From Sequoia sempervirens (lineage: Eukaryota; Streptophyta; Pinopsida; Cupressales; Cupressaceae): a DNA stretch of 64,000 nt. The DNA lies in contig VDFB02275638.1 of NCBI GenBank assembly GCA_007258455.2, positions 248,001-312,000 on the forward strand. Reading direction: 5' to 3'. A model generated the notes under the pieces. It saw only the letters and a list, made by a program, of their open reading frames with translations. It was not told the DNA's origin and did not search any database. Position numbers and translations under genes: made by a program. Below, piece by piece: positions 12,787 through 24,589 of this stretch (within the stretch, counting starts at the first letter, position 1; every line of letters starts with the position of its first letter).

Positions 12787-14760
12787 TATTTTATTGTAAG
12801 GGAAAAATAGGTTTTGAAGGGACCCGAAACCCTTTACAAAATGTTGCACTAAAGATACAACACTAGACAAACAACATCAACAAAAAACTCAAAAACATAG
12901 AAGATACAAACAGTTGCACCACAAATAAACAAAGAAACCCAGCAGCCAAACAACAAGCAACAGTGGATCTAGACCACCCTTGCAGCCTTCTGGACACCAT
13001 GAACAAATTTAGCAAGGGACCGAGAGGACTGATTATGCTTAGGAAGACCTCTCTTCCTCCTTTGAACAACCATCCAAGAAAGATCATCCTCTGAAAGATT
13101 AGAGCAAGGGGACGTCAGAGGCCAAGCCAACAATGGCAAAGAAGGAAGAGCAACAGGAGTTGCAGCCAAACTAGCAGTCATAGCAACAATAGCAAAATCA
13201 CCAGCAACAACAGCAACATTTGCACCAGCCGCAACAGCAACTGTGGACAAACCAACCTTTTTAATATCAACTTCAGATGAACCAATAGCAGCAGAAGAAC
13301 CACCTCCTCCAACAGTAGAACCAATAGTCGAACAACCAATAGTTGCAGAAGAACCAACAGCACCAATAGTAGAACCAGTGGCAACAACAGAAGCTGCAGA
13401 AGACCCAGGAGCAACAACAGCACAATGCAGCTGAGAACCAATAGCAGAAGGAGCCACAACTTTAGAGGCCATAACCTCATCCCCGGACTCCTCCCCAGAA
13501 TCATCCCCCATAGTAAGGTACTCACAAAGAGCATATGTCCACCAAGTAGCAGAACCACGGTGAGATTTATGACAGTTTGCAACCAAATGACCAGTAGAAA
13601 AGCATCTCCTACAATGGAAGGGGAGACCCTTATAATCAAGAATCTAAGACCATGGTCTATCCCCCACCAATAAAATGACCTCCCTAGGTAAATATTTTGA
13701 GGTTTCAATGTCCACAAGAATGCGGGAAAAAGTAGGATGTTCATAATTAATAGAAGATGAATCAGCCATAACAAACTGACCAATAGCATTACCAATGGAC
13801 TCAAAGCAAGAAAGAGCCCAAAACTGAAGAGGTAGATTAGGAAGCCTGACCCAAGCAGGAATAACACTAATCAATTCAGTGAGAGGGTTGAAAGAGGGGA
13901 ACCAAGGCCTAAGAGAAAGCGAGTGCTTTCCCCACATCCAAACACCCCTTGCCAACACCTCATCCCTATCCTCATTAGATTGAAAAGCAGCCACAAAAAA
14001 CCCCTAGCCATAGGATAAAGTTTAATCCTATCCTTAACAAAAGGCTTCCAAGACACTAAAACCCATTTGTTTAGATTTGGAAGGGCATGCCATAAACCAT
14101 TAAATCTACAAATAAGAGTAGAGGAGGAAAAATATTCCTCTTTATCCAACACCTCTTGCCCACAAAAAACAATAGGGGTAGAAGAGGAGCAGCAAAAGGG
14201 TTTCCCCTTAAAAGAAGGAAGAGAAGAAGAAGGGATTTTACCACTAGAGCCATCCACCTTTGCAAAGGAATGAGAAGTAGGGAATGAAAGAGAAGCATCC
14301 ACATGCAGTGACCCAAACCCTAAAGGAGGAAAATCAGAACTAGCAAAACCATCAAGCAAAGGTTGTGAACCACCAGGAGAAAGACCCACAACATCGGACA
14401 ATGGCCCCTCAACAGTAGGTAACAAACCCTTAACAAACGATGTACCAGCAGCCAACAGCGCACCAACAAACGACACACTAGTAGTGGCCAAAATAGACCC
14501 AGAACCAGCAGCCAACGGTGCACCAACAGCCAATGATGCATCAGCAACCAACGATGAACCAACCATAGACTGCAAGGGGGAACCAACAGAGATAGTCATT
14601 TCAGCAGAGAGTGGGAGAGCCATTTCAAAATGATTAATGGACAATCTAGATCCATTGTTAGTACTAACCAGACAAAATTTCCTTGCAACCATAGGGAAAT
14701 GGGCAAAGTGAATGGTTAATAATCGATGGGCTATGCAGGAGGTTATCATATTGTATCATA
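12787..14760 (-). mobile_element. ORF1-only LINE-like retroposon, copy 1
   Basis: Read on the minus strand this is a short 5' leader, one ORF1-like gene (14749 to 12969), and a 3' UTR of about 170 bp. It ends in the same terminal sequence as copy 2 at 31.1-32.8 kb: GGGTTTCGGGTCCC, then CAAAACCT and TTTTTCCCTTA. No endonuclease, reverse transcriptase or RNase H follows ORF1, and both copies stop at the same place, so this looks like a family 3' end and not a chance break. No convincing target duplication was found for this copy. The 5' end abuts a head-to-head partner at 14766. Confidence 0.65.
12969..14749 (-). pseudogene. ORF1 (DUF4283 plus CCHC zinc knuckle), broken
   Basis: A LINE ORF1-type nucleic-acid-binding protein, expected to coat element RNA. 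An N-terminal low-complexity Ser/Ala/Gly/Val-rich part (about residues 40-170) is followed by a DUF4283 core containing VWMWGKHSLSLRPWFPSFNP and WVRLPNLPLQFW. Then comes a CCHC knuckle (C-x2-C-x4-H-x4-C at about 13572-13613, with CRRC, GH and a final C), an Ala/Val-rich linker, and a conserved basic C-terminus (SWMVVQRRKRGLPKHN). It is broken by a frameshift near 14000 and a TAG at 13644-13646, where copy 2 has a Gln codon. The zinc ligands are all intact. Confidence 0.75.
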
Positions 14761-14872
14761 TATAAATGATAGCCTCCCGCACAGCCCATCGATTAATTCC
14801 CATTAACTTTTCCTATTTCCCTATGGCTGCAAGGACAAGTTTTGTTTAACCATTACTAACTATGTATACAGA
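14645..14872. repeat. Head-to-head inverted repeat of two retroposon 5' ends
   Basis: The 5' region of the minus-strand ORF1-only element (14645-14749) is matched in opposite orientation by 14766-14872. Both arms carry CAGCCCATCGATTA-like and TTTCCCTATGG(C/T)TGCAAGG blocks. The arms are clearly diverged (roughly four bases in five match by eye). The centre is a short AT-rich spacer. The plus-strand arm soon loses its frame (a start codon and seven sense codons, then a stop). Confidence 0.7.
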
Positions 14873-15168
14873 TTCACTAAGTATTGGAAATTTGGAGCTT
14901 AACACTTCCACCTTTGTTGAATCAATTTGGAGCTTAACACTTCCACATTGCAGTGAGGTAAAAATTTAATTTATTTTTAAATGAGATTTTCACATCACTT
15001 TAACAATTATTTATTTTCCATTTACATGCCTTAGACATAAATGATTTTACACATTTTTTCATTTGTATTCAATTAAGTCATTTATATTGAATGGTTTAAG
15101 GGGATTTTAAACATGTATCTTACATTTTTAAATTACAAATTTAATGCAGGTTCACTTATATCTAAATC

Positions 15169-15426
15169 ATGGATCCACGCCCTCCAGCTCCAACCACTCC
15201 ACCTCCACCCACTCCACCTTGTAACCCCCCACCTCCACCACCTGCACCCAATGGTGCTCGCTTTCAAGAACAAGTCGATGTGAATGTTAGAACCATTCAG
15301 GATCAAGTTAACGCTATTCAAAATGAAGAATGTGTTCACCCATCATTGAGGATTTTTGTATCAAAAATGCAAATTGTTGTTGATGTGGTTAGGTCCATGG
15401 AAGTGGACTTAGATGAGCATCAATGA
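15169..15426 (+). CDS. Small proline-rich hypothetical ORF
   Basis: An 85-residue frame from an ATG. Residues 1-28 are Pro-rich (runs such as PPPPTPP and PPPPPPAP). The rest is polar and predicted helical (FQEQVDVNVRTIQDQ...; MEVDLDEHQ). After the TGA the same frame stays open for another 17 codons of charged sequence, so the original product may have been longer. TTTAATGCAGG just upstream resembles a 3' splice site. It lies between retroelements and may be a decayed element protein or a stray exon. No family was recognised. Confidence 0.3.
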   Translation: MDPRPPAPTTPPPPTPPCNPPPPPPAPNGARFQEQVDVNVRTIQDQVNAIQNEECVHPSLRIFVSKMQIVVDVVRSMEVDLDEHQ

Positions 15427-15547
15427 TGGCTAGAGGAAAGGAGACGGTCCCAATCTCAAGAGGAAAACACAAAGAAATGAATAGATGCAACTAAGAGCCG
15501 CAAAAATTTATTAAGACAATGATCTTATATTTATAAAAAAATTGATC

Positions 15548-15620
15548 TTGGATGGATATTTTATAAAGAATTTTGTTGGATGGATATTTTATAAAGAAAT
15601 TGGTTGGATGGATATTTTTA
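15548..15620. repeat. 28-bp tandem repeat, about 2.6 copies
   Basis: TTGGATGGATATTTTATAAA is repeated from 15548, 15576 and 15604 with a 28-bp period; the last copy is partial. Confidence 0.8.
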
Positions 15621-16069
15621 GTGTTGAATTTATGAATATTTAGTAGTATAATGATAAGACAAAAATTTAGTAATAAATATTAAATAATCTATTAATTTAG
15701 TATTTGTTCATATATAGTGTGCATATATAGTGTTTATACATGCATCATGGTTGACTGATGACTTATTTGTTGATCATAATCATTGTATAGATTTCACATG
15801 AACAATCTAATTAACATGTATATTGATGTCTTCTAAGGATTTTGTTTGAAAGTTGCATCAAACCCCTTTGGTGTACATAATGTTCTTGTTTATGTTTCAT
15901 GATTGGAAGATAGTGATTCTTATTCATGATGATTTTATGGTCTTTTACATGAATGATCTAATGACATGTTATTAAAATTGAAGGTTTTAATGGCATGAAT
16001 GTTGAATTGAGTTGTAATGGTTTTGTTTGATGGTTGTATCACTTCTTATTCTAGAGGGTCCCAACATGA

Positions 16070-16400
16070 GAAAACACTCTTCCTCTCAACTCTCTCTCTC
16101 TCCCTCTCTCTCAAGTCTCTCCCTCTCTCCCCATATCTCTCCCTCTCTATCTCTGTCTCTCCCTCCCTCTCTCCATCTCAACTCTTCATCTGTCTCTCCC
16201 TCTCACTCTCAGGGCCCTCCCACCCCTCTCTCTCTCAATTCTCTCAAAGCTTCCTCTCTCCCTCCCTCTCTCCCTCTCAAGTCTCTATCTCTCCCTAGAT
16301 CAACTCTCTCTCTCTCTCTCTCAAGTCTCTCTCTCTCCTTCTCAACTCTCTATCTCTCTCTCTTTACCTCTCGCTCTCCCTCTCAACCTCCCAACTCTCG
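16070..16400. repeat. CT-rich low-complexity tract
   Basis: About 330 bp of imperfect (TCTC)n and CCCTCTC on the plus strand. The open frames across it encode only Ser/Leu-rich low-complexity sequence and are not genes. Confidence 0.9.
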
Positions 16401-16424
16401 TGAATCATTCCATTAATCAATAAA

Positions 16425-17030
16425 TATATAATATATAATTATGTATTAAATATATTGCATAACATTACATAATATTAATATAATATTCATATTTCATATA
16501 TATACTATATATAATAATTAATATGTATACACTATATACCATACAAAATATATGTGTACCATATAGTATAATAGCATAATATAATATATATATATATTAT
16601 ATATTAATATATAATATTATATTATATATATTAATATATAATATAATATATATATTAATATATAATATAATATTATATATTATAATAATATAATATTATA
16701 TTATATATTATAATTATATTATATTATATTATATATTATAATAATATAATATTATATTATATTATATATTATAATAATATAATATTATATTATATTGTAT
16801 ATTATAATAATATAATATTATATTATATTATATATTATAATAATATATTATTATATTATATTATATATTATAATAATATAAGGTTATAATTATATTATAT
16901 ATTACACAATATAATATTATATTATATTATATATTATAATACATATATTATGGCTATATTATATATTATAATAATATAATATTGTATTATATTATATATT
17001 ATAATAATAAAATATAATGCTTGTAATCAA
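16425..17030. repeat. AT palindrome array
   Basis: About 600 bp built only from TATATTATAATAATATAATA-like blocks that repeat about every 60 bp and can all fold on themselves. It lies directly against the CT tract on one side and the 5' end of a LINE on the other. Confidence 0.85.
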
Positions 17031-17039
17031 CACAAAAAA

Positions 17040-18969
17040 ATGGCTGGAAAGGCCGACATCGGGAGGGTTTTCTACCACATGTGGATCCGGGTGACTAAGG
17101 GAGTGTGGGCTCAAGTCTGGCCATTCAATAAACGAAGGGGCCAGAAGTTCCACAACTCCAGACGGGCAAAATCAAATCAGGCTTGGCAGGCTCCGGTTAA
17201 TAAGACTTTTATGGCCGGTGTCCTGAACGATGGTGGACGAAATGCCCGATTTCAACCACAAAAGGGTGAGCAGTTTATGTCTTGGAATTTAGCGGAGAGG
17301 GTTGACTTCAGATAGGTAGAAGGAAAGATTTGGCGACCGAAGCAACAAGTGGAAAAAGCTGGCACAAGTAAGGTAATGCTGAGTATCTCCTATGCAACTA
17401 TGACTTCTTTGCTTCTAGAAAATAGAGAATGGAGTGATTCGGTTCTTTTTTTAAAAGCTAGGGCCTTTTTTATGAAATGGGGGGGGGAAATGGCCTGCTT
17501 TCACAAAAATTTGAGCATGGTGTGACCAAAACTGGGGGAAAGAGTGTGATCTTAAAACCCTGGAGAATGATTTTTACCTTGTAATTTGTAAAACGACATA
17601 GGATAAGGAATGGATCATCAATAGTGGCCCTTTTGTAATGGAGGGAATAGGGTTTTTCATAAAAGATTGGACTCTGAATTTCAACCCCAATGAAACAACA
17701 GTAGAGGAAATCCCTGTATGGATTAAACTGAAAAATCTCCCTCAAGAGTATTGGGACCAGGAAACTTTGAGAAAGATAGGTAATAAGTTTGGGGGCTCTG
17801 TAAAGTCAGAAGAGTCGGTTGATAAAACAGATTTTAGCATATACCCTAAGATCTGTGTCATGCGGCAGGGGATTCACTCACTGCCAGAAATGTTAGAACT
17901 GAAGTCAGGGGAAGGTATTTGGCGTCAGAAGCTAGAGATAGAGGATACCCCCTTTGAATGTTTGAGCTGCATTGGAAAGAAGCCTTCTGATGTTAGCCGA
18001 GATTCTTGTGAAAAAGGAAAGGGTCTAGCTCAAAACTCTTTAGCTGAGGAGATAATAAACCTTTCAAAGGCAAGGCTTTGGGATGACATTGGGTCTTAGA
18101 AATGGGAAACAGAGAGTTCTTGTGTTACCTCCAATCCAATGGAAGTGGTTAATGCTTGGGAAGGAATCCAGAGAAAGGAAATAGATTCCCTCTTTGCCGG
18201 TGGCTACAAGGTGAAACCTTTGAAGCGGATGGAACAATCTAGAAATTCAGATAAAAACCTAAGGGTTACTCCTATTCTAAAGAAAGGATGTGAAATGGAA
18301 AATGATTTGGGGCATCTAATGGGTTTGGAAGATATAAGGAGTGACAATATCTTCTTGGTAAGATAGGAGGACTCACCATCGAATGAAAATGCACACTCCC
18401 TAGAACAGAATCTCAATCATGGAAAAGAGCAAAGTGTCAACTTTCCTTGCAATATTAATCACTCATATTCCCATCCTAAGGTGGATTCCTCAAGGGAGAT
18501 GGGGCTGCTACAGAACAGTGTGGAACAACCTACTGAAGAATGGGTACAACCACCTCAAATTCAAGAAGATCTAGATGGAAATTTAGGAAAATCATCTCTG
18601 GCAGTTGGCTGTGGAAACGAGGTGGAAGAACCTGTTTATAAGGATATTCCCATATCCCCGATAAGAAACTTAGATAGTGCCTTCGAAGGGGTCAGAGACA
18701 GTGGAGGGAATATGGAAGATGCAACCTTTGAATCAGATGAGGATGAGGATGATGGTGGTGAAGATGTCCTTGGTTTGCAAGACAACATTGGCATTGTTGA
18801 AAAGAGAACCATTGACCAAACAATATCCCTAAACAGCAAAATTAAGTTTGGTGAGAAGAAGAAGAGAGGCCCTAAAACAAACAGGATGAGGTTGGAATTG
18901 GTTGGTAATGCAGCTGGTCAAAGTAAATTGAGATCAGGGAAAGCCTATGCCTTTCCCTGGCAACCATGA
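17040..18969 (+). pseudogene. LINE ORF1 (DUF4283 nucleic-acid-binding protein), broken
   Basis: The N-terminus (17040-17315) is basic and Trp-rich and ends in a stop. The frame then shifts, and from about 17470 the DUF4283 core follows: FMKWGGG, NSGPFVMEGIGFFIKDW, then IPVWIKLKNLPQEYWDQETL. The zinc knuckle is degenerate (FECLSC remains, the later ligands are lost). An acidic C-terminal tail (SDEDEDDGGED) and a basic end (KKKRGPKTNR) complete it. Stops interrupt the frame near 17599, at 18097-18099 and at 18364-18366. The final TGA at 18967 overlaps the ORF2 ATG at 18966. ORF1 proteins of this type bind element RNA. Confidence 0.8.
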
Positions 18970-21900
18970 AAATCTTATCATGGAATTTCAGGGGCTGCAA
19001 TGCCTCTAACAAGATTTGTTTGATCAAAAGGTGTCTTCATCAAACAAGACCAGCTTTAGTTATGCTCCAAGAAACAAAGATTAAGGAATCAGATTTTGCT
19101 TTCTTTTCAAAGTGTTTTGCTCGTTGGAACTATTCTTTGTCTGGTGCTGAAGGCGCTTCTGGGGGTTTGGGTTTACTTTGGAATGCTTATGTGGTAGATG
19201 TTCAAGTTGTGAGACAAGAAAAAAGCTAGCAATGGCTCAGGGTGGAGTCGAAACAGCTGCGAACTTGTTTCTCCATCCTCAACATTTACAGTCCAAACAA
19301 ATCAGCTTAGAAAAAGGTGTTATGGCAAGAACTCTTTGGGCCCTTAAGTGAAGAAGAAGGTAGAATGTTCCTTCTAGGTGGTGATTTCAATGCAATAATG
19401 AGACCTTCAGATAAATTTGGGGGTGTGTGTTGGGTTGGACAAAGTCAGTACGACTTTTGTGATTTTGCAGTGAATAATGGGTTGATTGAAGTACCTTTTA
19501 AGAAAGGTGAATTTACTTGGACTAACAGAAGAGGGGAATTTCTCATTATTGCGGAAAAACTAGATAGATTTTTCCTGGCAGGCGATTGGGCAATACAGAA
19601 TTGGTCTTGTGAGGCGAAGATCCTCCCGATATCTGGGTCAGATCATTATCCAATCAGTTTGAGGATCCAAGAGGACTCTACCCTGGACAGATGCCCCTTC
19701 AAGTTTGAAATGATGTGGTTTCAGGCGGATGGCTTCAAGGAGCTAGTTAGGGAGTGGTGGTTGAATGCTCCAAGGCGCTCTGGTTTTAAAGCCTTCATCT
19801 TCTTTAAAAAGTTGCAACACATCAAAGAGAAGTTAAAAACTTGGAATCGAGAATCCTTTAAAAATATCTTCGCTGAAAAACTAAGATTAGAGGAAGTTTT
19901 AAATGCCTTGCATACTAAGGTAATTCAACATGGAATGAGGGAAGAGGATTTTGAGCTGGAGAAGAAGCTAAATAAAGAATACTCAAAAGCTTTAGCTCAA
20001 GAAGAAATCTTTTGGAGACAAAAATCAAGGGAAACATGGTTGAAAGAAGGAGATAGGAACTCTAAGTTCTTTCACAACTCTGTTAAGGTTTGCAGATCTA
20101 CAAATAAAATAATGTCAATCAAGGATGGTAATGGGAAAACTTTGATTGATGCTAATCAAATAAATATGGAGGCCACGAGATTCTTCACCGAGAGCTATAA
20201 TGCAGCATCGGTTGGTTCTTCTGAAAATTATGATATCCTGGATGTCATCCCAAGCTGCATTTCGGAGGCAAAAAATGAAATGCTTATGGCAGAAGTCTCC
20301 CTGAAGGAAGTGAAGAAAGCTTTGTTTGGTTTAGGAGGGGATAAAACCCCAGGCCCAGATGGTTTCCCAGCAATTTTTTTCCAAAAGTTCTAGGATACTT
20401 TTGCCAATGATATTAGGGAGGTGGTCGAAGAGTCCAAGAGGAGTGGCTTCGTTCTCAAGGATCTAAACAACACCTTTATTTCCCTTATTCTGAAAAGGTT
20501 GGTTATCAACTCCTTTGAGGATTTCCGGCCTATTTCTTTATGCAATACGATCTATAAAATCATTTCAAATGTTATTGCCAATAGGTTGAAAAAGGTGTTG
20601 AGTTCTGTAATTTCTGTAGAACAGAGTGGTTTCTCTCCAAATAGATCAATCTTCAAGGGAGTTATTGTTGCTCATGAAATCATTCATTCAGTTCGAATGG
20701 CGAAAATTGAGAAAATGATGGTCAAGCTTGATATAAGAAGAGCTTATGATGAGGTAGATAGGAGCTTTTTGTTAAAAGTGCTTGAGAAATTTGGCTTCGG
20801 GCTTGAATGGCGTACTTGGGTGGAAAGTTGCATTAGTACGCCTCATTTTTCTATTTTGGTAAATGGAAGCCCTCAAGGTTTCTTTAGCTCATGTAAGGGG
20901 ATAAGACAAGGTGATTCTATATCACCTTTTCTTTTTATTATTCTTGCGGAGGTGTTAGGTAGGCTGATTTCCCGCAAATGTAGTGAAGGTCAATGGAAAG
21001 GAATTAAAGTTGCGGATGGTGTAGAATCCATATCACACCTCTAGTTTGCAGATGATACTTTTCTGATGGGGGATGCAGCCTTAAGAGAATCCCGGGTGAT
21101 GAAAATTTCTCTTGATAAATATGGCCTGGCTTCAGGTCAATGCATTAACTGGCGCAAATCAGAAATTTTCTTTTTTAACACTCCATTCCAAAGACAATCG
21201 GATATTAGTCGGATCCTTGGAATGAGGGTGGGAACCCTCCTGAATAAATATTTAAGCATCCCTTTGTTTGGGGGGGCGAATAGAGTTGGTATTTGGAAAG
21301 ATCTAGTGGATTCATGCCTGAATCAAATGGATGGGTGGAAGAGCAAATGGCTCACTTCAGCTGGTAGAATTTTATTGCTTAAATCTGTTATATCTGCTAT
21401 TCCAATTTACTCTATGATGTGCTTAAAAATCCCAAAGAAAGTGTTAAATTCCATTGGGCAGCGCATGAGAAAAAATTTCTGGAATGGGGCAAGTGATGAT
21501 GACAAAATCCCGTTGCTTGTGTGGGATAAAATTTGTAGAGCTAAGGATAGAGGTGGGGTTGGCCTGAGGAATTGGCAGCTTTTAAATGAAGCTCTGGGTG
21601 CGAAATTGGTTTGGATTTTATATGCCAATCCAAATTTGTTGTGGGTAAAAATTCTAAAAGCAAAATATCTAGACTCGAATGAAGATCAAAGAATTTTTAC
21701 AATTCGTAATCCTCCAAAGGGTTCTGCAATCTGGAATTTCATAGTGTCTTGTAGACCGGTGATCTTAAATCATCTCTCATGGCAGATCGGTAATGGTTTA
21801 AAGGCTAGCTTCTGGGAAGACTCATGGGATGGAATGCCAAACATTGGTGAAGAGCCTGATATATTGGTTCTTAAAAATTATTTCTCTCAAATATGGGGAT

Positions 21901-23236
21901 CCAAGGTGCATGACTATATGGTTTTAAAGCAGGGGCCTTTTGGTCAAGAATGGGTGTGGAAGGATGTTGTGGGTGAGGGGCTCTCATGTCAGCAAATTCA
22001 GCGAATGCAGAGGATTCTTCAAGAAAGGAAAGTTTTCATTTCAGAGATAGAGGATAAGCTTGTTTGTTGTGGATCCTCCAATGGCTGTTATTCGGTTAAA
22101 ATTGGTTATCAGCTTTTGGACTCCTTGGAGAGGGAGGTCTTTAGGGAAAAAAATAATGTTGGAACAAGAATGTTCTTCCAAAAGCAGGCACTTTTGCTTG
22201 GTTAGTTGTAAAGAGAAGAATTTTGACTGGTGATAGAAGGAAACGGTTAGGGTTTGTTGGCCCCACGAAATGTGTGTTATGTGACAAGGATGAGGAATCG
22301 GTAGATCACTTGCTAATACAATGTGAGATGGCTGCAAGCTGTTGGGATTTTGTGCGTCACAAGCTGGGGTGGCAAAGTCCGTTGCAAAGGACTTTGAGAG
22401 AGGTCTTTGAAAGTTGGCCAAAGGTGGTGAAAATTTCCTTTTTGTCTTGTATATGGGTTGTGACGCCCTCTTTGGTGATTTGGGAGCTTTGGAAAGAAAG
22501 AAACAGGAGGATCTTTGTGGAGAAAAGTGAAACCTTAAAAAGGTTGCTCTAGTGTATTGAGCATAGCATTGAAGAGGTGGTGAGCAATGCAGCTTCTCAC
22601 CCACATAATCTTCACAACCCTTTCTCATCAGAGGATAGTAGAATACAAAGGGCATGGCTGGGTATTCGGATTAAAGCTTGGTCGGGGTCTGTGAAGGGTA
22701 AGTCATGCAATGAAAACAAAAATAAGGTTTTCTGGGAAAAACCTCTTAAAGGTTGGATCAAGGTGAATTTTGACGGAGCAGCCAAAGGTAACCTCGGCCC
22801 TTCCGGAGCTGGTGTGATCTTTAGGGATCACCTAGGCAACACAATTGCCTTTGCAGCAAAGAAGTTAGAGTGTGGAACCAACAATGTGGCAGAAGCTAAA
22901 GCAGCGTTATTAGCTGTCACTCTAGCTAAAAATTTTGGGATTAGGAAATTACACTTGGAAGGAGACTCCTTAATAATAATACAAGCAATTAGGGATGCAA
23001 GGGCGAAGGCTTGGCATCTTCAGAATTTTGTCAAAACTATTTCTAAAGAATTGGAGTCCTTTGAAGACTTTCTGGTTAGTCACATCAGGAGGGAGGGGAA
23101 TATGGAGGCGGACAAATTGTCCAAGTGGGAAGTTTCATTTGAGGAGAATGCAAAGTTGGTTGTCGAGGACTTGGGGGGGACATTTTCTAGCGGTATTTTG
23201 TATTGGCTAACGTGGAAAGGATGTACATGTTGGTGA
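18966..23236 (+). pseudogene. LINE ORF2 (endonuclease, RT, zf-RVT, RNase H), broken
   Basis: Domains in order. APE-type endonuclease 18966-19680: ILSWNFRGCN, QETKI, GGDFNA and the SDHYPI box. Reverse transcriptase about 20330-21100: KTPGPDGFPAIFFQKF, FRPISLCNTIYKI, KLDIRRAYDEV, GIRQGDSISPFLF, and the catalytic FADD at 21045-21056. Zinc-binding zf-RVT about 22223-22520: CVLCDKDEESVDHLLIQC. RNase H of the RVT_3 type 22740-23130: NFDGAAKGN, the Glu of AEAKA, EGDS, and REGNMEADKLSK, so all four acidic positions are kept. Stops at 19227, about 19306, 20391, 21042 and 22550, and a one-base shift near 22177, kill it. The copy is old but still readable throughout. Confidence 0.9.
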
Positions 23237-23523
23237 AAGCAAATCCTAGTGGTTAGGTGGTGTAGGATGAAGTAAGGGTCTGCTAGTGGGTTTTGAAAAA
23301 GTTGGTGAAGAATGGTGGTAGGATTGTTAACGACTATGAAGAAATTAATGTGCATTTTCAAGTGGTTGTCCTTTCAAAAAGGAACGAGGACGATGTCAGG
23401 GGAGATCCGGTGTCGAAGGACGAAGGTGACCTTAGGGTCGGCGTGTGGGAAATCTGGAGTAATCTCCCAAATCAAAGATCCATTAAATGATACAAGGTCT
23501 CAGCTCAATGGGGTGTTTCGTAA

Positions 23524-24085
23524 ATGATGAAGACTGATGAGGAGTACGATGGAATGAATGTTAGGGATAGAAAGGCTTAAAATAGCGAAAAAATTGAAAG
23601 TCTACCATTTTTAGCAAAAAAAATTTGCGGAATTGAATGGTGAGTGCTTTTAAGGATGGAGGCGATGTGGGGGTTTTCAACTAAATTGCAACAGAAAGGT
23701 TTCTTTGGTCCTCCAACTGTGAAACGTTTGAAGCAGGTTTTGAAATTTGGCCAAAATGAGGTGGTGGAAGCGGTGTTGGAGGTGTTAGGACCGTATTTTA
23801 GGGAGGCAACACACAAAGGTCATCTAAATGTCGACATAGCGTCGATGGTTTTTGCGTGGGCTTTAGAGCTGGGTGATGCTCACGCTGTTCAAAGAAGCGC
23901 TACTAGGAAAGATGGAGTCCTTTCTAGAATGGGCGGTACCGGGAGTGGGCTATGATGTTTCGGAAGGCATAGAGGACATGGAAGAGGGAACTAAGGAAGG
24001 TTTGATTCCATTTATAAGGTGGCAGCTCAGAGAACCGATAGAGAAGCTTACAAGCATGCAATTTCAATGGCGTGGGAGAGATTGA
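23524..24085 (+). pseudogene. Extra domain in LINE 3' region, unassigned, broken
   Basis: After RNase H a further reading frame is visible: EKIESLPFLAKKICGIEW, a stop at 23641, then VKRLKQVLKFGQNEVVEAVL and a GHLNVDIASMVFAWALELG block. A frameshift near 23875 leads into LFKEALLGKMESFLEWAVPG and EGLIPFIRWQLREPIEKL. The pattern suggests stacked amphipathic helices. By eye it aligns along its length with the ORF at 44648 in the nested retroposon (RLK..L, A..(I/V)LG, then a helix ending ALELG/SLLDNG). Function unknown. It may belong to the LINE 3' region or to a separate retroposon inserted there. Confidence 0.5.
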
Positions 24086-24589
24086 AATCAGAATTGTGAC
24101 GTCAGGATGCGGCCAGGTGACAGGAACTAGCAAGTGTGTCATGTCATTTCCCTCGAAAGAAGTGTGGGGCGAGGAGGGGTGAAAGGCGAGGCATGAGGTC
24201 AAGCGCAAATGAGTAACAAAGGACGAGATAGCAAAGAATTTTGAAACCTCTTTTGAAATTTTGCTATCCACCACAACTATCTATTGTCTTTTGTTGTTGG
24301 AATGGTGGCGACAAATTGAAACTGACGGAAAGATGCTCATGACGAGCAATGCAAAGTGAAATTCCTGAATTTCCAAGGCTCTGAGAATGCGCGGATTTGA
24401 ATTTTGGAAAGTGGTGGTGTCGTTGGGAATTTTTTATGGGCCATGCCCTGTTACAAAAGTGATATGGTCGGCACGAGCTAGGTGCTGGGGCTAGTTTTCA
24501 AATAGCCATAGTTTATGGGAGTAATTAGGGTTTGGGTGAAATGTAATGTAGCAAGTAGCTGTCAGGGTTTTTTGGGTGAAGTATGCTTT

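Noticed and set aside
13178..13867. 229-codon Leu-rich frame resembling a membrane protein
   Set aside because: It is an out-of-frame reading of the ORF1-only element on the same strand. The true frame has DUF4283 and the zinc knuckle.
22041..22655. 204-codon antisense frame
   Set aside because: It lies opposite the zf-RVT region of LINE ORF2, whose motifs are clear on the plus strand.
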